Source: Mucilaginibacter sp. OK283 (lineage in GTDB: Bacteria; Bacteroidota; Bacteroidia; Sphingobacteriales; Sphingobacteriaceae). From it: a DNA stretch of 64,000 bases. Made by a program: the position numbers and the translations under genes. This document shows, one piece after another, positions 44,121 to 53,134 of the stretch. Numbering within the stretch: position 1 is the first letter of the stretch; every line of letters starts with the position of its first letter. The stretch covers positions 62,001-126,000 of the forward strand of contig NZ_FODR01000012.1 of NCBI RefSeq assembly GCF_900110415.1. The letters run 5' to 3'. The notes below the pieces were generated by a model that saw nothing but the letters and a program-made list of their open reading frames with translations, was not told where the DNA came from and made no database searches.

Positions 44121-45446
44121 TTAATGCATTACCATGTTAGTTTCTATCTGCTCCAATGAGCGGCCTTTGGTTTCGGGCATAAACTTCCAGACGAAGATGA
44201 GCTGGCATACCATCATCACGCAGAAAAAAGAGAATGTAACCGCGCCGCCTAACGACTCGGCCAGGTAGGGGAAACAAAAAGCTATTATAGCGGCCATAAC
44301 CCAATGTGTTGAGCTGCCCAATGTTTGACCTTTGGCACGTACCTGGTTGGGAAAAATTTCGGATATAAAAACCCAGATAACCGCCCCCTGCGAAAAAGCG
44401 AAGAAAGCGATGAACATCATCATATAAACCGGGATTGCAAACCCGCTCATGTGGCCCGAGTAAAACGTGAACGCCACCATGAACAGCGACGCGATTAACC
44501 CGATTGAGCCAACCAGCATTAACGTACGGCGCCCTACCTTATCAATAATATTAATACCCAACAGGGTGAATATGAAATTGATTAGCCCTATACCAACTGT
44601 GGATAGCAGCGACGAGTGCGCGCCAAGCCCGGCCATTTCAAATATGCGTGGCGCGTAGTATATAATAGCATTGATGCCCGATACCTGGTTAAAAAAAGCG
44701 AAGAGCACCGCTAATATTACCGGTGTTTTGTATTGGCCCGAGAAAAGATTGCCGCTTGAAGCAGTGTCATGAAGGGTAGAATTTTTGATAGCAGCCAGCT
44801 CCTGTTCGCAATTGAGCGGATTGATTACACGCAATATTTCAAGCGCCCTGCCTGTTTCGCCTTTTTTGAGGATGAGCCAGCGGGGGCTTTCGGGTATAAA
44901 ATAAATGAGCGCTAAAAACAAAGCCGAAGGGAAGGCTTGCACGCCCAGCATCCAGCGCCATGAAGCCTCACCGCCCTGGCTAATGAGGTAATTGGACAGG
45001 TACGAGATCAGGATCCCCAATACCACATTAAACTGGAACAAACCAACCAGACGCCCCCGCCTATCTGCAGGCGACACTTCTGAAATATAAATAGGGGCTG
45101 TTACCGATGATATGCCTACACCCAGGCCTCCTAATAGCCTGAATACTAAAAACAGGTACCAGTTATCGGCAAGGGCGGTACCTATTGATGATAGCAGGTA
45201 GGCTGCCGCTACAAAGTATAATGTGTTTTTTCGTCCGAAGATATCTGATGGCCTCGCACCAAACAATGAGCCAATTACGGTACCGATAAGCGCGATAGAT
45301 ATGGTAAGCCCATGTTCCATTACAGACAGGTGCCAGAATTGCTGGATAGATTTTTCGGCGCCCGATATCACAGCGGTATCAAACCCGAAAAGGAAGCCAC
45401 CAAGGGCCACGACCATGGACCAGGCCAGGACGGAATGTTTTCTCAT
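44121..45446 (-). CDS. MFS sugar transporter (sugar porter family)
   Basis: Inner-membrane H+/monosaccharide symporter of 441 residues with 12 predicted helices. Sugar-porter signatures: GGFLFGFDTAVISG at the N terminus, DIFGRKN and ADRRGRLVGLFQ loops, PESPRWLILKKG after helix 6, and PETKGRSLEQIE at the C terminus. First gene of the operon; by analogy with fructan loci it should bring in fructose released by GH32. The central GINAIIYYAPRIFEMAG segment, with Q-V-S-G-I-N before it, is characteristic of sugar-binding helix 7. Start 345 bp from the divergent regulator gene. Confidence 0.9.
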   Translation of the reverse strand: MRKHSVLAWSMVVALGGFLFGFDTAVISGAEKSIQQFWHLSVMEHGLTISIALIGTVIGSLFGARPSDIFGRKNTLYFVAAAYLLSSIGTALADNWYLFLVFRLLGGLGVGISSVTAPIYISEVSPADRRGRLVGLFQFNVVLGILISYLSNYLISQGGEASWRWMLGVQAFPSALFLALIYFIPESPRWLILKKGETGRALEILRVINPLNCEQELAAIKNSTLHDTASSGNLFSGQYKTPVILAVLFAFFNQVSGINAIIYYAPRIFEMAGLGAHSSLLSTVGIGLINFIFTLLGINIIDKVGRRTLMLVGSIGLIASLFMVAFTFYSGHMSGFAIPVYMMMFIAFFAFSQGAVIWVFISEIFPNQVRAKGQTLGSSTHWVMAAIIAFCFPYLAESLGGAVTFSFFCVMMVCQLIFVWKFMPETKGRSLEQIETNMVMH

Positions 45447-45615
45447 AATAATTATAAAAGGTGTTAATTGGATTTACGATTGCAAAGTAGGGCGATATGC
45501 AAGGCGGCAGTTATTGATTTTATTCCAAAACAGTACAAAAATTAAATCCGTGTTAATTATTTGATTATCAGCACAATAAAATTTAATTTCAATCCTGTAC
45601 CATCCAGATGTTTGA

Positions 45616-45657
45616 TTTTGATACACGGTATTTCCAGTTTTGATACATCATGATACA
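45616..45657. promoter_or_regulatory. Direct repeats, candidate operator of the hybrid regulator
   Basis: TTTTGATACA at 45616-45625 and again at 45638-45647 are exact and spaced 22 bp start to start, about two helical turns, as AraC-type proteins often bind. A third partial copy, TGATACA, is at 45651-45657. They lie 170-210 bp upstream of the operon start. Confidence 0.45.
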
Positions 45658-45685
45658 AGAGATAACCCGTGGCCAGGGGCTGTTA

Positions 45686-45718
45686 TTTGTATTGTAAAAA
45701 CTTTTATCGATACTTTTG
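45686..45718 (+). promoter_or_regulatory. Promoter of the hybrid regulator gene
   Basis: TTTG 45686-45689, 21 bp, TACTTTTG 45711-45718 (exact TAnnTTTG), 72 bp before the start codon. Confidence 0.5.
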
Positions 45719-45790
45719 TATACATGTCTCCCAAAAAAGGATTGTATTAACCAATAAAACCGTGCTTAAACGTTTATTTAATATTTTTTA

Positions 45791-48556
45791 ATGGCTTTGC
45801 TTCATCAATTGCGCAACCTGTTATTGCCAAGCATATGTATACTAATGGTGTTTACCGGCTGTAAAAAAGCCGACAAAACATCACAGTATACAATTGGCTT
45901 TTCGCAATGTGTAGGCTCTGACTTGTGGCGGCGCAATATGCTGGACGAAATGAAAATGGAGCTTTCGTTACATCCCGATGCCCGTTTTATTTATGCCGAT
46001 GCCGATAACAGCAGCAAAAAACAAATTGAACAGGTGAAGCAAATGCTGAATGAAGGCATCGATTTGCTCATCATATCGCCAAACGAAGCACAACCTTTAA
46101 CCGGTATAGTTGAGCAAACCTATAATAAAGGCATCCCGGTAATTGTAATTGACCGTAAAACATCATCAGACCTTTACACAGCATATGTGGGCGCCGATAA
46201 TTACCAGATTGGCAAAATGGCCGGCGAATACGTTGGCAGTAATTTAAAGGGCACCGGCAACATTGTAGAGGTGATGGGCCTCCCCGGTTCTTCGCCCGCA
46301 ATCGAAAGGCACAGGGGCTTTAGCGATGCGTTGGCAAAATTTAATAACATACATATTAAAGCCCAGGTATATGGCGATTGGTTAAAGGACCATGCCCAAA
46401 AACAACTTTACCAGGTGCAGCCTGATTTAAAAAATGCCGATGCCCTGTTTGCCCATAACGATGTAATGGCAGGCGCATCCAGGGAGGTGCTAAACAACCT
46501 GCATTTAAACCATCACGTTAAAGTATTAGGGGTCGACGCCATGCCCGGCGCCGGCGGTGGCCTGCAAATGGTGGCATCAAAAACTATTGATGCCAGTTTG
46601 GTATACCCCACCGGCGGCAAAGAGGCCATTACCACCGCATTCAGGATCCTGAATAAAGAAGCTTTTGCCAAAGAAAACATCCTGCAATCGCTGGTTATCG
46701 ATTCAACCAATGTGCAGCTTATGAAAATGCAGTGGAACAAAATTAACAGCCAGCAAAAGGATATTGAACGGCAACAATCGTTACTGAAAGAGCAGCGACA
46801 GGTTTACAATAGCCAGGAGTTAGTTTTAAATATTATAGTAATAACCCTGGTGCTGGCTATTATTTTTGGAGGGCTTGCGTTTTACTGGCTGATGGAGAAC
46901 CGAAAGATTAATAAAAGCCTTGAAGTAAAAAACAACGAAATTTTGCTGCAGCGCAACCAGCTGATGGAAATGTCGGCCCGGGCCGAGGTTGCTACCGAAG
47001 CCAAACTTAACTTTTTTACCAATATCTCGCACGAGTTTCGTACCCCATTAACCCTCATCCTGTCGCCGGTTGAGGATATGATGAAAAACGAGAAACTCAA
47101 TATTATAGCAGGCAAAAACTTAAAACTAATCCATAAAAATACGTTCAGGCTGCTAAGGTTGGTTAACCAGCTCATAGATTATCGCAAAATTGAATACGAC
47201 AAACAACAAATTAATGCTGCGCCCGGTAACCTGGTAACTTTTGTTACCGATATTATGGATAGCTTTCAGCACAATGCCCGCAAACGGAACATCAGCCTGA
47301 GCTTAACTTCGGCAGAAAAAAAAATAACGGTGTGGTTTGATGCCAACATGCTGGATAAAGTTTTCTTTAACCTGCTATCTAATGCCCTTAAGTTTACTAA
47401 AGACAATGGCCGCATCCAGGTAACATTTACAAAAAATATCGAAAATGTTGAAATAGCCATCCAGGACAATGGCATAGGCATGGAGCCGGGAGAGGCCGAG
47501 CACGTTTTTGACCAATTTTACCAGGCAGATAACGGCAATGCCAAAGGTTCGGGCCTGGGGCTTTCCTTATCTAAAGAGATTGTTTTGCTACATCATGGCA
47601 ATATTAAAGTAAGTAGCAAAAAATGGCAGGGAACTATTTTTACCATTACACTGCCACTGGGCAACCCTTACAATTACAGTACCAACCAGCCGGGCAAGGT
47701 TGTTAATACCGCTGCCATTGATGAGCGCTCGCGCATTTATACCACCGATCTTGAACAAGGCGAAATAAAAACCGATACCACCCCTCTTAGCAGCCCTAAG
47801 GAGCAATCCATTCTTATAATTGAGGATAATGCCGATTTGCTGACCTACCTTTCCGATAAACTGGGCATCGATTATGAGGTTTTTACAGCAGATAACGGCG
47901 TACAGGGTTTGACTGAAGCATTTGAAAAAGTGCCCGACCTTATTATATCAGATGTAGTACTGCCGGGTATGTCGGGCAAAGCAATTACCGAAAATCTTAA
48001 AACAGATATCCGCACATCGCACATCCCGGTTATTTTACTTACCGCGCAGGCCAGTATTGAGCATCAAATTGATGGCATTGGCAGCATGGCCGATGTTTAT
48101 ATGGTGAAGCCTTTTAATTATGACCAGTTGCTGGCAACGGTAAAAAACCTCATCAAAAACAGGGTAATACTTAAAGAACATTTTACAAGCGACGTAAGCC
48201 ACGGCAAAATACCGGCATCAAAATCGCTCGATAAAAAATTCCTTAACGATTTTGCAGGCATAGTCGAGCAAAACCTGGCCAATGAAAACTTTAATGTAGA
48301 TGATATTTGCAAAACCATTGGCATATCGCGGGTACAACTGTATCGTAAAGTAAAAGCGCTGTTGGGCTGTAGCATTACCGATTATATTTTAACCCGAAGG
48401 CTAAAAAAAGCAAGGTACCTGCTCACCCACGAAGGTTATTCCATTTCCGAGATAACCTACATGGTAGGCTTTGCGAGCCCCAATTATTTTTCAACGGTGT
48501 TTAAAGCACAGTACAATTGCACCCCGAGCGAGTTTAAAAGGAAACAGGCATTGTGA
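45791..48556 (+). CDS. Hybrid two-component regulator with sugar-binding sensor (fructose/fructan type)
   Basis: A 921-residue one-protein signalling system. Residues 30-320 form a periplasmic sugar-binding domain of the ribose-binding/LacI type (IGFSQCVGSDLWRRNM, LLIISPNEAQPL, VIVIDRKTSSD, ALFAHNDVMAGA). A transmembrane helix spans 347-367. Next come the kinase core with phosphoacceptor His414 (NISHEFRTPL), an HATPase domain (DNGIGMEPGE, GSGLGLSLSKEI), a receiver domain with Asp721 (LIISDVVLPG), and an AraC-type helix-turn-helix domain at about 825-920. The same plan occurs in Bacteroides thetaiotaomicron BT1754, which binds fructose and controls its fructan locus (established). Its position, divergent from the fructan operon, supports that role. 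The N terminus LMVFTGC also looks like a lipobox, so the sensor might be anchored twice. Confidence 0.94.
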   Translation: MALLHQLRNLLLPSICILMVFTGCKKADKTSQYTIGFSQCVGSDLWRRNMLDEMKMELSLHPDARFIYADADNSSKKQIEQVKQMLNEGIDLLIISPNEAQPLTGIVEQTYNKGIPVIVIDRKTSSDLYTAYVGADNYQIGKMAGEYVGSNLKGTGNIVEVMGLPGSSPAIERHRGFSDALAKFNNIHIKAQVYGDWLKDHAQKQLYQVQPDLKNADALFAHNDVMAGASREVLNNLHLNHHVKVLGVDAMPGAGGGLQMVASKTIDASLVYPTGGKEAITTAFRILNKEAFAKENILQSLVIDSTNVQLMKMQWNKINSQQKDIERQQSLLKEQRQVYNSQELVLNIIVITLVLAIIFGGLAFYWLMENRKINKSLEVKNNEILLQRNQLMEMSARAEVATEAKLNFFTNISHEFRTPLTLILSPVEDMMKNEKLNIIAGKNLKLIHKNTFRLLRLVNQLIDYRKIEYDKQQINAAPGNLVTFVTDIMDSFQHNARKRNISLSLTSAEKKITVWFDANMLDKVFFNLLSNALKFTKDNGRIQVTFTKNIENVEIAIQDNGIGMEPGEAEHVFDQFYQADNGNAKGSGLGLSLSKEIVLLHHGNIKVSSKKWQGTIFTITLPLGNPYNYSTNQPGKVVNTAAIDERSRIYTTDLEQGEIKTDTTPLSSPKEQSILIIEDNADLLTYLSDKLGIDYEVFTADNGVQGLTEAFEKVPDLIISDVVLPGMSGKAITENLKTDIRTSHIPVILLTAQASIEHQIDGIGSMADVYMVKPFNYDQLLATVKNLIKNRVILKEHFTSDVSHGKIPASKSLDKKFLNDFAGIVEQNLANENFNVDDICKTIGISRVQLYRKVKALLGCSITDYILTRRLKKARYLLTHEGYSISEITYMVGFASPNYFSTVFKAQYNCTPSEFKRKQAL

Positions 48557-48613
48557 GTTGAGAATGGGAATATGGGCTTTAAGTAAAAGGTGGATGTTGG
48601 TATATTTGTCTAT

Positions 48614-48823
48614 ATGGAAAGCATTCTTATACATCCTGAAAGTCCAGAGCAACTGAAAACAGTTAAAGCTGTATTGAAAGCGTTGAAGGTACAGTTTGAA
48701 TCAAGCACTGTTACATTCCCTCCCCATGTTTCAGAAAGTATCCACCGCGGAATGCAACAATACGAGGCTGGAAAAAGCATTACGCTGGAAGAATTTAGTC
48801 AAAAACACTTATCGGAACGATGA
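48614..48823 (+). CDS. DUF2683-like antitoxin-type protein
   Basis: A 69-residue soluble protein starting at the ATG at 48614 (MESILIHPESPEQLKTVKAVLKALKVQFE). The pattern, an N-terminal I-I-x-P strand, a helix LKALK and a C-terminal SISxEEFxxKH-like helix, matches what I recall of DUF2683 and other small antitoxins in Bacteroidota, normally paired with a RelE/ParE-type toxin just downstream. Here the stop codon overlaps an ATG by four bases (ATGA at 48820-48823), the classical coupling, but the frame that follows is only 12 codons (MSFSPP..) before a stop. The partner seems lost at the edge of the palindromic element. Not a tested assignment. Confidence 0.6.
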   Translation: MESILIHPESPEQLKTVKAVLKALKVQFESSTVTFPPHVSESIHRGMQQYEAGKSITLEEFSQKHLSER

Positions 48824-48847
48824 GCTTTTCTCCTCCGATAGCAGGCA

Positions 48848-49040
48848 ATCGTTTTTAAAGAGGAGGCACCTACGGAGCCTGCTTTTAGGTTTCCTTGTGC
48901 TATAAACACGTGACTCCTACGGAGTCAATAACATACCAACTATTTCTAACTCCAGCGGAGTTACGTGTTTATAGTGAAAATCTATCTTGTTTTTGGCTCC
49001 GTAGGTGCCTCCTGTTTGTTCATAATTTTAAAAGCGATTC
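48848..49040. repeat. Nested palindromic element
   Basis: Three nested inverted repeats. Outermost: AATCGTTTTTAAA (48848-48859) with a matching TTTAAAAGCGATT (49028-49040), one mismatch. Middle: AGGAGGCACCTACGGAGCC (48861-48879) with its perfect complement at 48995-49013 (19 bp). Inner: 26-base arms 48900-48925 and 48949-48974, 22 of 26 matching, starting CTATAAACACGT. Each arm contains a CTCC-NNN-GGAG-like minipalindrome. No ORF fits inside. It resembles a miniature non-autonomous mobile or structured-RNA element. Copy number in the genome is unknown. Confidence 0.75.
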
Positions 49041-49059
49041 TGTGTCTCCGACAGCAACA

Positions 49060-49103
49060 AAACAAGAAATCCCGGCAAGTTTAACTACCGGGATTTCTTG
49101 TTT
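49060..49103. terminator. Strong bidirectional terminator
   Basis: AAACAAGAAATCCCGG (49060-49075) pairs perfectly with CCGGGATTTCTTGTTT (49088-49103) around a 12-nt loop. It serves the minus-strand fusion gene that ends at 49137 and may also stop transcripts from the left. Confidence 0.85.
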
Positions 49104-49136
49104 TTCAGCCTCTGTCAAAAGCTGGCACCGTAGCTG

Positions 49137-52100
49137 TTATTTCGCGCTAAATATCAAGCCCGTAACACCGGCCGTTAAGGCACCCGGTTTTACCGGTTTA
49201 TAAATAAAGAACAGCTTGTGCATTTTACCATCAGTTACAGGGGTAACCGCTACATGCGCCATGCCTCCTTTTTGGTCTTTTACCGGCGTTGGCATGCCGC
49301 CTTTGCCAATAAGTTTACCATCCGGCGCATCAGCATGAAGTTCAAAATTGAAACCATACGTTGGTGCAGCCTGCCAGAATGTGGTCAGGTTTACTGATTT
49401 TACACCGGTAAGGTCAATATCGTCAACCTCAAACCAACCTTCGCCCGGCGGAATGATCATCAAATTCATGCCGTTGTACTTAAACCCGGTAAAACCGTTT
49501 GTTTTTTCGGCACCTGTGAACAGGTAATTACTGCTGTTTAAAGAAGCCACGCCGGTACCGGTTAAGGCTTTAATTGCGTCGGTGCCATCATCTGTGTATT
49601 TAGCTGTTAATACCAAAGTGGCCGATGGTGTTTTGCCCGGATCTGGCATGATAGTGCCTGTTGGCGGCAAGGATTTTTTCTGGCTGTCCTTTCCTAACGA
49701 CATTACCCAACCAATAATTTGTTCCAGGTCGCCCTTTTTGATGCTTGGGTGGGCCGACATGGCGGTTTCGCCCCAAACGCCCGCACCGCCTTTAATAACC
49801 TTCTGGCTTAGCTTATTCATGGCATCAGGATCTTTCTGGTACTTGTTGCTTACATCAATAAACGCAGGGCCTATTGATTTGCCAACCTCTTTATGGCAGC
49901 TTTTACAATCCATGCTCAGCATAAGCGTTTTGCCGGTATTTTCGGGTGCTGTTTGCTCCAATTGGGATGCTTCAACGGGCTTTTTATAGCCATCAATATA
50001 ATCAACGTTAACTATAATACGTTTTGCATCAACCTTACTGGTTGCCGCGCCATCGGTAACGGTAACCGCATAGCTAAGCGGAACACCCGGCAAATAGAAC
50101 GATTTATTGCCACTGGTTAGTTTCACCGATACAACAGGCTGCTCGTTACCTGCATAAACATTAACCGGGCTACCTTTACTTGCCGCGCCTTCTGCATCTT
50201 TGGCTTCAACACTTATTTTATAATCCCCGGCCTTGGTATAAGTATAGCTTAGTTGCGGGGCATCGGTTTCTTTGGTGGTACCGTCGCCCATTTTCCAGGT
50301 ATAAGTTATTTTATCTCCTTCGGGATCCTTGGCCTGGGCTGTTAGCTTTACAGTGAAAGGCAACAAACCTGTTGTTTTATCAACCTTTACACTGCTTATT
50401 ACCGGTGGCCTGTTCCCTTTAATATAATCTATCCGGAATAAACCCGCATCGGGGTTATGCGTAAACCAACCGCTGCCATATTCCAGGCCATACAGCCTGC
50501 CATCGGAGCCGACTTCCATATCAATCATCGAGTTTGATTTAAGGCCCGGGAAAAATGGCTCCATTTTATCAAAATCACCTTCAGGAGTAAGGCTTACGGC
50601 TTTTATCCAGCCGCGCATCCATTCATAAGCCAAAAACTTTCCGTTATAATAATCGGGCAAACGGGTTTCTGCCGGGAACATATCGGTATAATAAACCGGG
50701 CCTGCCATTGCGTTACGCCCGCCCGCGCCTACCTGCGGAAAATCGGCCGAGGCCCCATAAGGGTACCATATAAATGCCGGCTGAGCCGGTGGCAAATCGG
50801 TTAACCCTGTATTGTTACGCGAATTATTTACCGGGTGCTTAGGGTCAAATAGCGGGCCCGATTTGCCTGTGGCGTAATCATAAATATGATATGGTTTGTT
50901 ATCGCCCACAAAGTATGGCCAGCCAAAATTACCCGCGTGGCGTGCCTGGTTTATTTCGTCATATCCCATTGGACCGCGGGTGTCAAGGCTATCGTTATGC
51001 GCATCCGGGCCAACTTCGCCCCAATATAAATTACCGTTTTTTTGATCGACGGATATCCTGTACGGGTTCCTGTCGCCCATTACATAAATTTCGGGGCGGG
51101 TTTTTGCCGTGCCTTTAGGGAAAAGGTTGCCTTCGGGGATATCGTAAGTACCATCGTCCTTAATTTTGATACGCATAATTTTACCGCGTAAATCGTTGGT
51201 GTTCCCTGCCGACCGGCGGGCATCAAATTGTAAGTGACCTGGCCTGTCATCCAAAGGCGCATAGCCGCTGGTCACATATTTTTGTCCTTTTTCATCAAAC
51301 GGGGTTGAGTTATCACCTGCCGAGAAGAACAGGATTTTATCAGGCCCCGGCCCAAAGGCTATTGAACCACCGGTATGACAGCAAATTTCGCGCTGGGCTT
51401 TTACTTCCAATATCACTTTCTCAGTCTTTTTATCCAGCGTATCATTCTTAAACGTAAAACGCGACAAGCGGTTAACCGAACTATCGGCCGGGCTGTAGTA
51501 AATGTACACCCAGTTGTTATTGGCAAAATCGGGGTCTTTAGCCAAACCCAGCATGCCTTCCTCGGCATTTGTGCCCGGCGTGTGCAGTGTTTTCCAGTAT
51601 ACATCAAAAAAGCCTACCTGTTTTACTTTTTGGGTAGCGTGATCATACCGCATAATCTCGCCCCGGCGCTGTATCACCAGGATATCCAGGTTGGGTAGTA
51701 CGGTCATTTCGGTTGGCTCAAAAAATTCACCGGTCGAAAGCTGAGTTTTCACAAACCTGTCCTCTTCGGGCGGTGTTTGGGTTTTAGCTTTGGAGTAGTC
51801 CACTTCTTTATTTTCGCCAATGGCATATTTAATGCCGGCGGTCAGCATTTTAAGGTAATTATCGTCCTTATAGGTTTCTTCGGTATGGCCCATGGCGGTA
51901 TAAAAAGCGCGGCCTCCGTCAAAATCATGATACCAGGTAGCAGGGTGCAGCCCCATACGTTTACCACCTTTATAGGTGCTTTCGTCAAGGGTAATTAAAA
52001 CATGCACATCAGCTGCCAATGCCTTTTTGAAGCTGTAAAACTCATCTGTACGTTTCCAAACTTTGGGCAGGTGCCTGGTGGCGTCGTTATCGGCATCAAC

Positions 52101-52559
52101 CACGTTGTAGGTACCGGGCTGTACGTTAGGGTTTTTATCGTGAATACCGGGGTGGTCATAAAACCAATCGCCCATGAGGCGGCCATACCATCCCCAATCA
52201 TACTCTGTATCGGCCGCGGCATGGATGCCTACGTAACCGCCGCCTGCCTGGATATAGCGCTCAAAAGCAGCTTCCTGCCGATAATCGAGCACATCGCCGG
52301 TGGTGCTCAGAAATATAACTGTAGCGTATTTTTGAAGGGTTGTATCATTAAACATCGCGGAGTTTTTGGTGGTATCTACGTCAAACCCGTTTTGCTCTCC
52401 CAGTTTTTGAATTGCGGCTATCCCAGCATCTATAGATGCATGATGAAAGCCCATGGTTTTTGAAAATACAAGCACGCGCGGCTTTCCGGGCCTGGCTTTG
52501 TTACATGATAAGTAGGTGCAGCTAAGCGCTACAAGAACCAACAGGGCGATTTTTTTCAT
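49137..52559 (-). CDS. Multidomain lipoprotein: ThuA, sugar dehydrogenase, PKD, cytochrome c and carbohydrate-binding domains
   Basis: An 1140-residue exported lipoprotein (signal ends TYLSCNK). In order: a ThuA-like domain (about 28-250, RVLVFSKTMGFHH, GGGYVGIHAAADTEYDW); a PQQ-type glucose/sorbosone dehydrogenase beta-propeller (about 265-690, MTVLPNLDILVIQRRGEI, GPGPDKILFFSAGDNSTPF, MGDRNPYRISVD); a PKD domain (about 715-800, KDPEGDKITYTWKMGDGT); a cytochrome c domain with heme motif CKSCH near residue 886 and a likely Met ligand in AMSAHP; and a C-terminal beta-sandwich that looks carbohydrate-binding (990-1140). Such fusions occur in Bacteroidota. Electron transfer from sugar oxidation to the heme within one chain is plausible but inferred. 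The single gene is followed by a strong terminator. Confidence 0.9.
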   Translation of the reverse strand: MKKIALLVLVALSCTYLSCNKARPGKPRVLVFSKTMGFHHASIDAGIAAIQKLGEQNGFDVDTTKNSAMFNDTTLQKYATVIFLSTTGDVLDYRQEAAFERYIQAGGGYVGIHAAADTEYDWGWYGRLMGDWFYDHPGIHDKNPNVQPGTYNVVDADNDATRHLPKVWKRTDEFYSFKKALAADVHVLITLDESTYKGGKRMGLHPATWYHDFDGGRAFYTAMGHTEETYKDDNYLKMLTAGIKYAIGENKEVDYSKAKTQTPPEEDRFVKTQLSTGEFFEPTEMTVLPNLDILVIQRRGEIMRYDHATQKVKQVGFFDVYWKTLHTPGTNAEEGMLGLAKDPDFANNNWVYIYYSPADSSVNRLSRFTFKNDTLDKKTEKVILEVKAQREICCHTGGSIAFGPGPDKILFFSAGDNSTPFDEKGQKYVTSGYAPLDDRPGHLQFDARRSAGNTNDLRGKIMRIKIKDDGTYDIPEGNLFPKGTAKTRPEIYVMGDRNPYRISVDQKNGNLYWGEVGPDAHNDSLDTRGPMGYDEINQARHAGNFGWPYFVGDNKPYHIYDYATGKSGPLFDPKHPVNNSRNNTGLTDLPPAQPAFIWYPYGASADFPQVGAGGRNAMAGPVYYTDMFPAETRLPDYYNGKFLAYEWMRGWIKAVSLTPEGDFDKMEPFFPGLKSNSMIDMEVGSDGRLYGLEYGSGWFTHNPDAGLFRIDYIKGNRPPVISSVKVDKTTGLLPFTVKLTAQAKDPEGDKITYTWKMGDGTTKETDAPQLSYTYTKAGDYKISVEAKDAEGAASKGSPVNVYAGNEQPVVSVKLTSGNKSFYLPGVPLSYAVTVTDGAATSKVDAKRIIVNVDYIDGYKKPVEASQLEQTAPENTGKTLMLSMDCKSCHKEVGKSIGPAFIDVSNKYQKDPDAMNKLSQKVIKGGAGVWGETAMSAHPSIKKGDLEQIIGWVMSLGKDSQKKSLPPTGTIMPDPGKTPSATLVLTAKYTDDGTDAIKALTGTGVASLNSSNYLFTGAEKTNGFTGFKYNGMNLMIIPPGEGWFEVDDIDLTGVKSVNLTTFWQAAPTYGFNFELHADAPDGKLIGKGGMPTPVKDQKGGMAHVAVTPVTDGKMHKLFFIYKPVKPGALTAGVTGLIFSAK

Positions 52560-52683
52560 ATCGACTATTATGAATTTGGGTTAAACTGGTGTATAGAGCT
52601 TGGTTTCAGGAGCTATTGCAACAAAATGATACAATCTATAGCTACTTATCAAATTTATAATTAAATATCGAAGTGTCAATACC

Positions 52684-52706
52684 TATTGTGTAACAATGAC
52701 ACAATA
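52684..52706. promoter_or_regulatory. Inverted repeat upstream of the fusion gene
   Basis: TATTGTGT (52684-52691) and ACACAATA (52699-52706) pair perfectly around 7 bp. It lies 125 bp before the ThuA/dehydrogenase start and has the size of a dimeric regulator site (Crp-like half sites TGTGT/ACACA). Confidence 0.35.
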
Positions 52707-52974
52707 TTTAACATAAATGGCGGGTAATAAAATCCTGGGGTTGTTTGTTTGTAAATGCGTACAACTTCGGATCGGTTGGGAAGTTGTAAAACAAAAAAAG
52801 AGAGCCTTTTTGGAAGCTCCCTTTCCCCTAATTAATTTAAACTATTGATTAAACCCAAAACAAAGAACAAAAAATCTCAACTTGGGCGTCTGAGAATTCA
52901 AAAAAAGTTTTTCACAGGTAGGTGATTTAATTTTTTTTTCACAGATTATATGCAGGGCGAGTTGTTCAAAACAA

Positions 52975-53019
52975 ATTTATTGCCAGTATTTATTATTTCT
53001 ATAATTATTGGCAATAAAT
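52975..53019. promoter_or_regulatory. Inverted repeat upstream of the XRE regulator
   Basis: ATTTATTGCCA (52975-52985) and TGGCAATAAAT (53009-53019) pair perfectly with a 23-bp spacer, about 115 bp before the small helix-turn-helix gene. Possible autoregulatory operator. Confidence 0.35.
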
Positions 53020-53134
53020 AATAGTTGCGTTACAATTATTTAATCCAATATTTTTTACGAACTTTAATAATCAAACGCCAATTTATTTTTTGAGCCCCCT
53101 GCAAAAAATCAATTTTTAAATTAATTTCACTTTT

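Larger units (their letters stand above)
45447..45790. promoter_or_regulatory. Divergent control region between operon and regulator
   Basis: Contains the TTTTGATACA repeats (45616-45657) and the regulator promoter (45686-45718). On the operon side the only -7-like word is TACTTTG on the minus strand (plus 45483-45489), 37 bp before the MFS start and lacking one base of TAnnTTTG spacing; no matching -33 was found. The middle of the region is otherwise AT-rich and unstructured. Confidence 0.45.
52560..53134. other. Long AT-rich intergenic region with two inverted repeats
   Basis: 575 bp between the fusion gene and the XRE regulator, with no gene I can support. It carries two inverted repeats (52684-52706 and 52975-53019, listed separately) and long A/T runs. 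No promoter pair could be set confidently. Confidence 0.5.

Noticed and set aside
48911..48925. ACTCCTACGGAG string resembling a conserved 16S rRNA site
   Set aside because: The surrounding sequence is a palindromic repeat and shares nothing else with rRNA; chance resemblance to a short motif.
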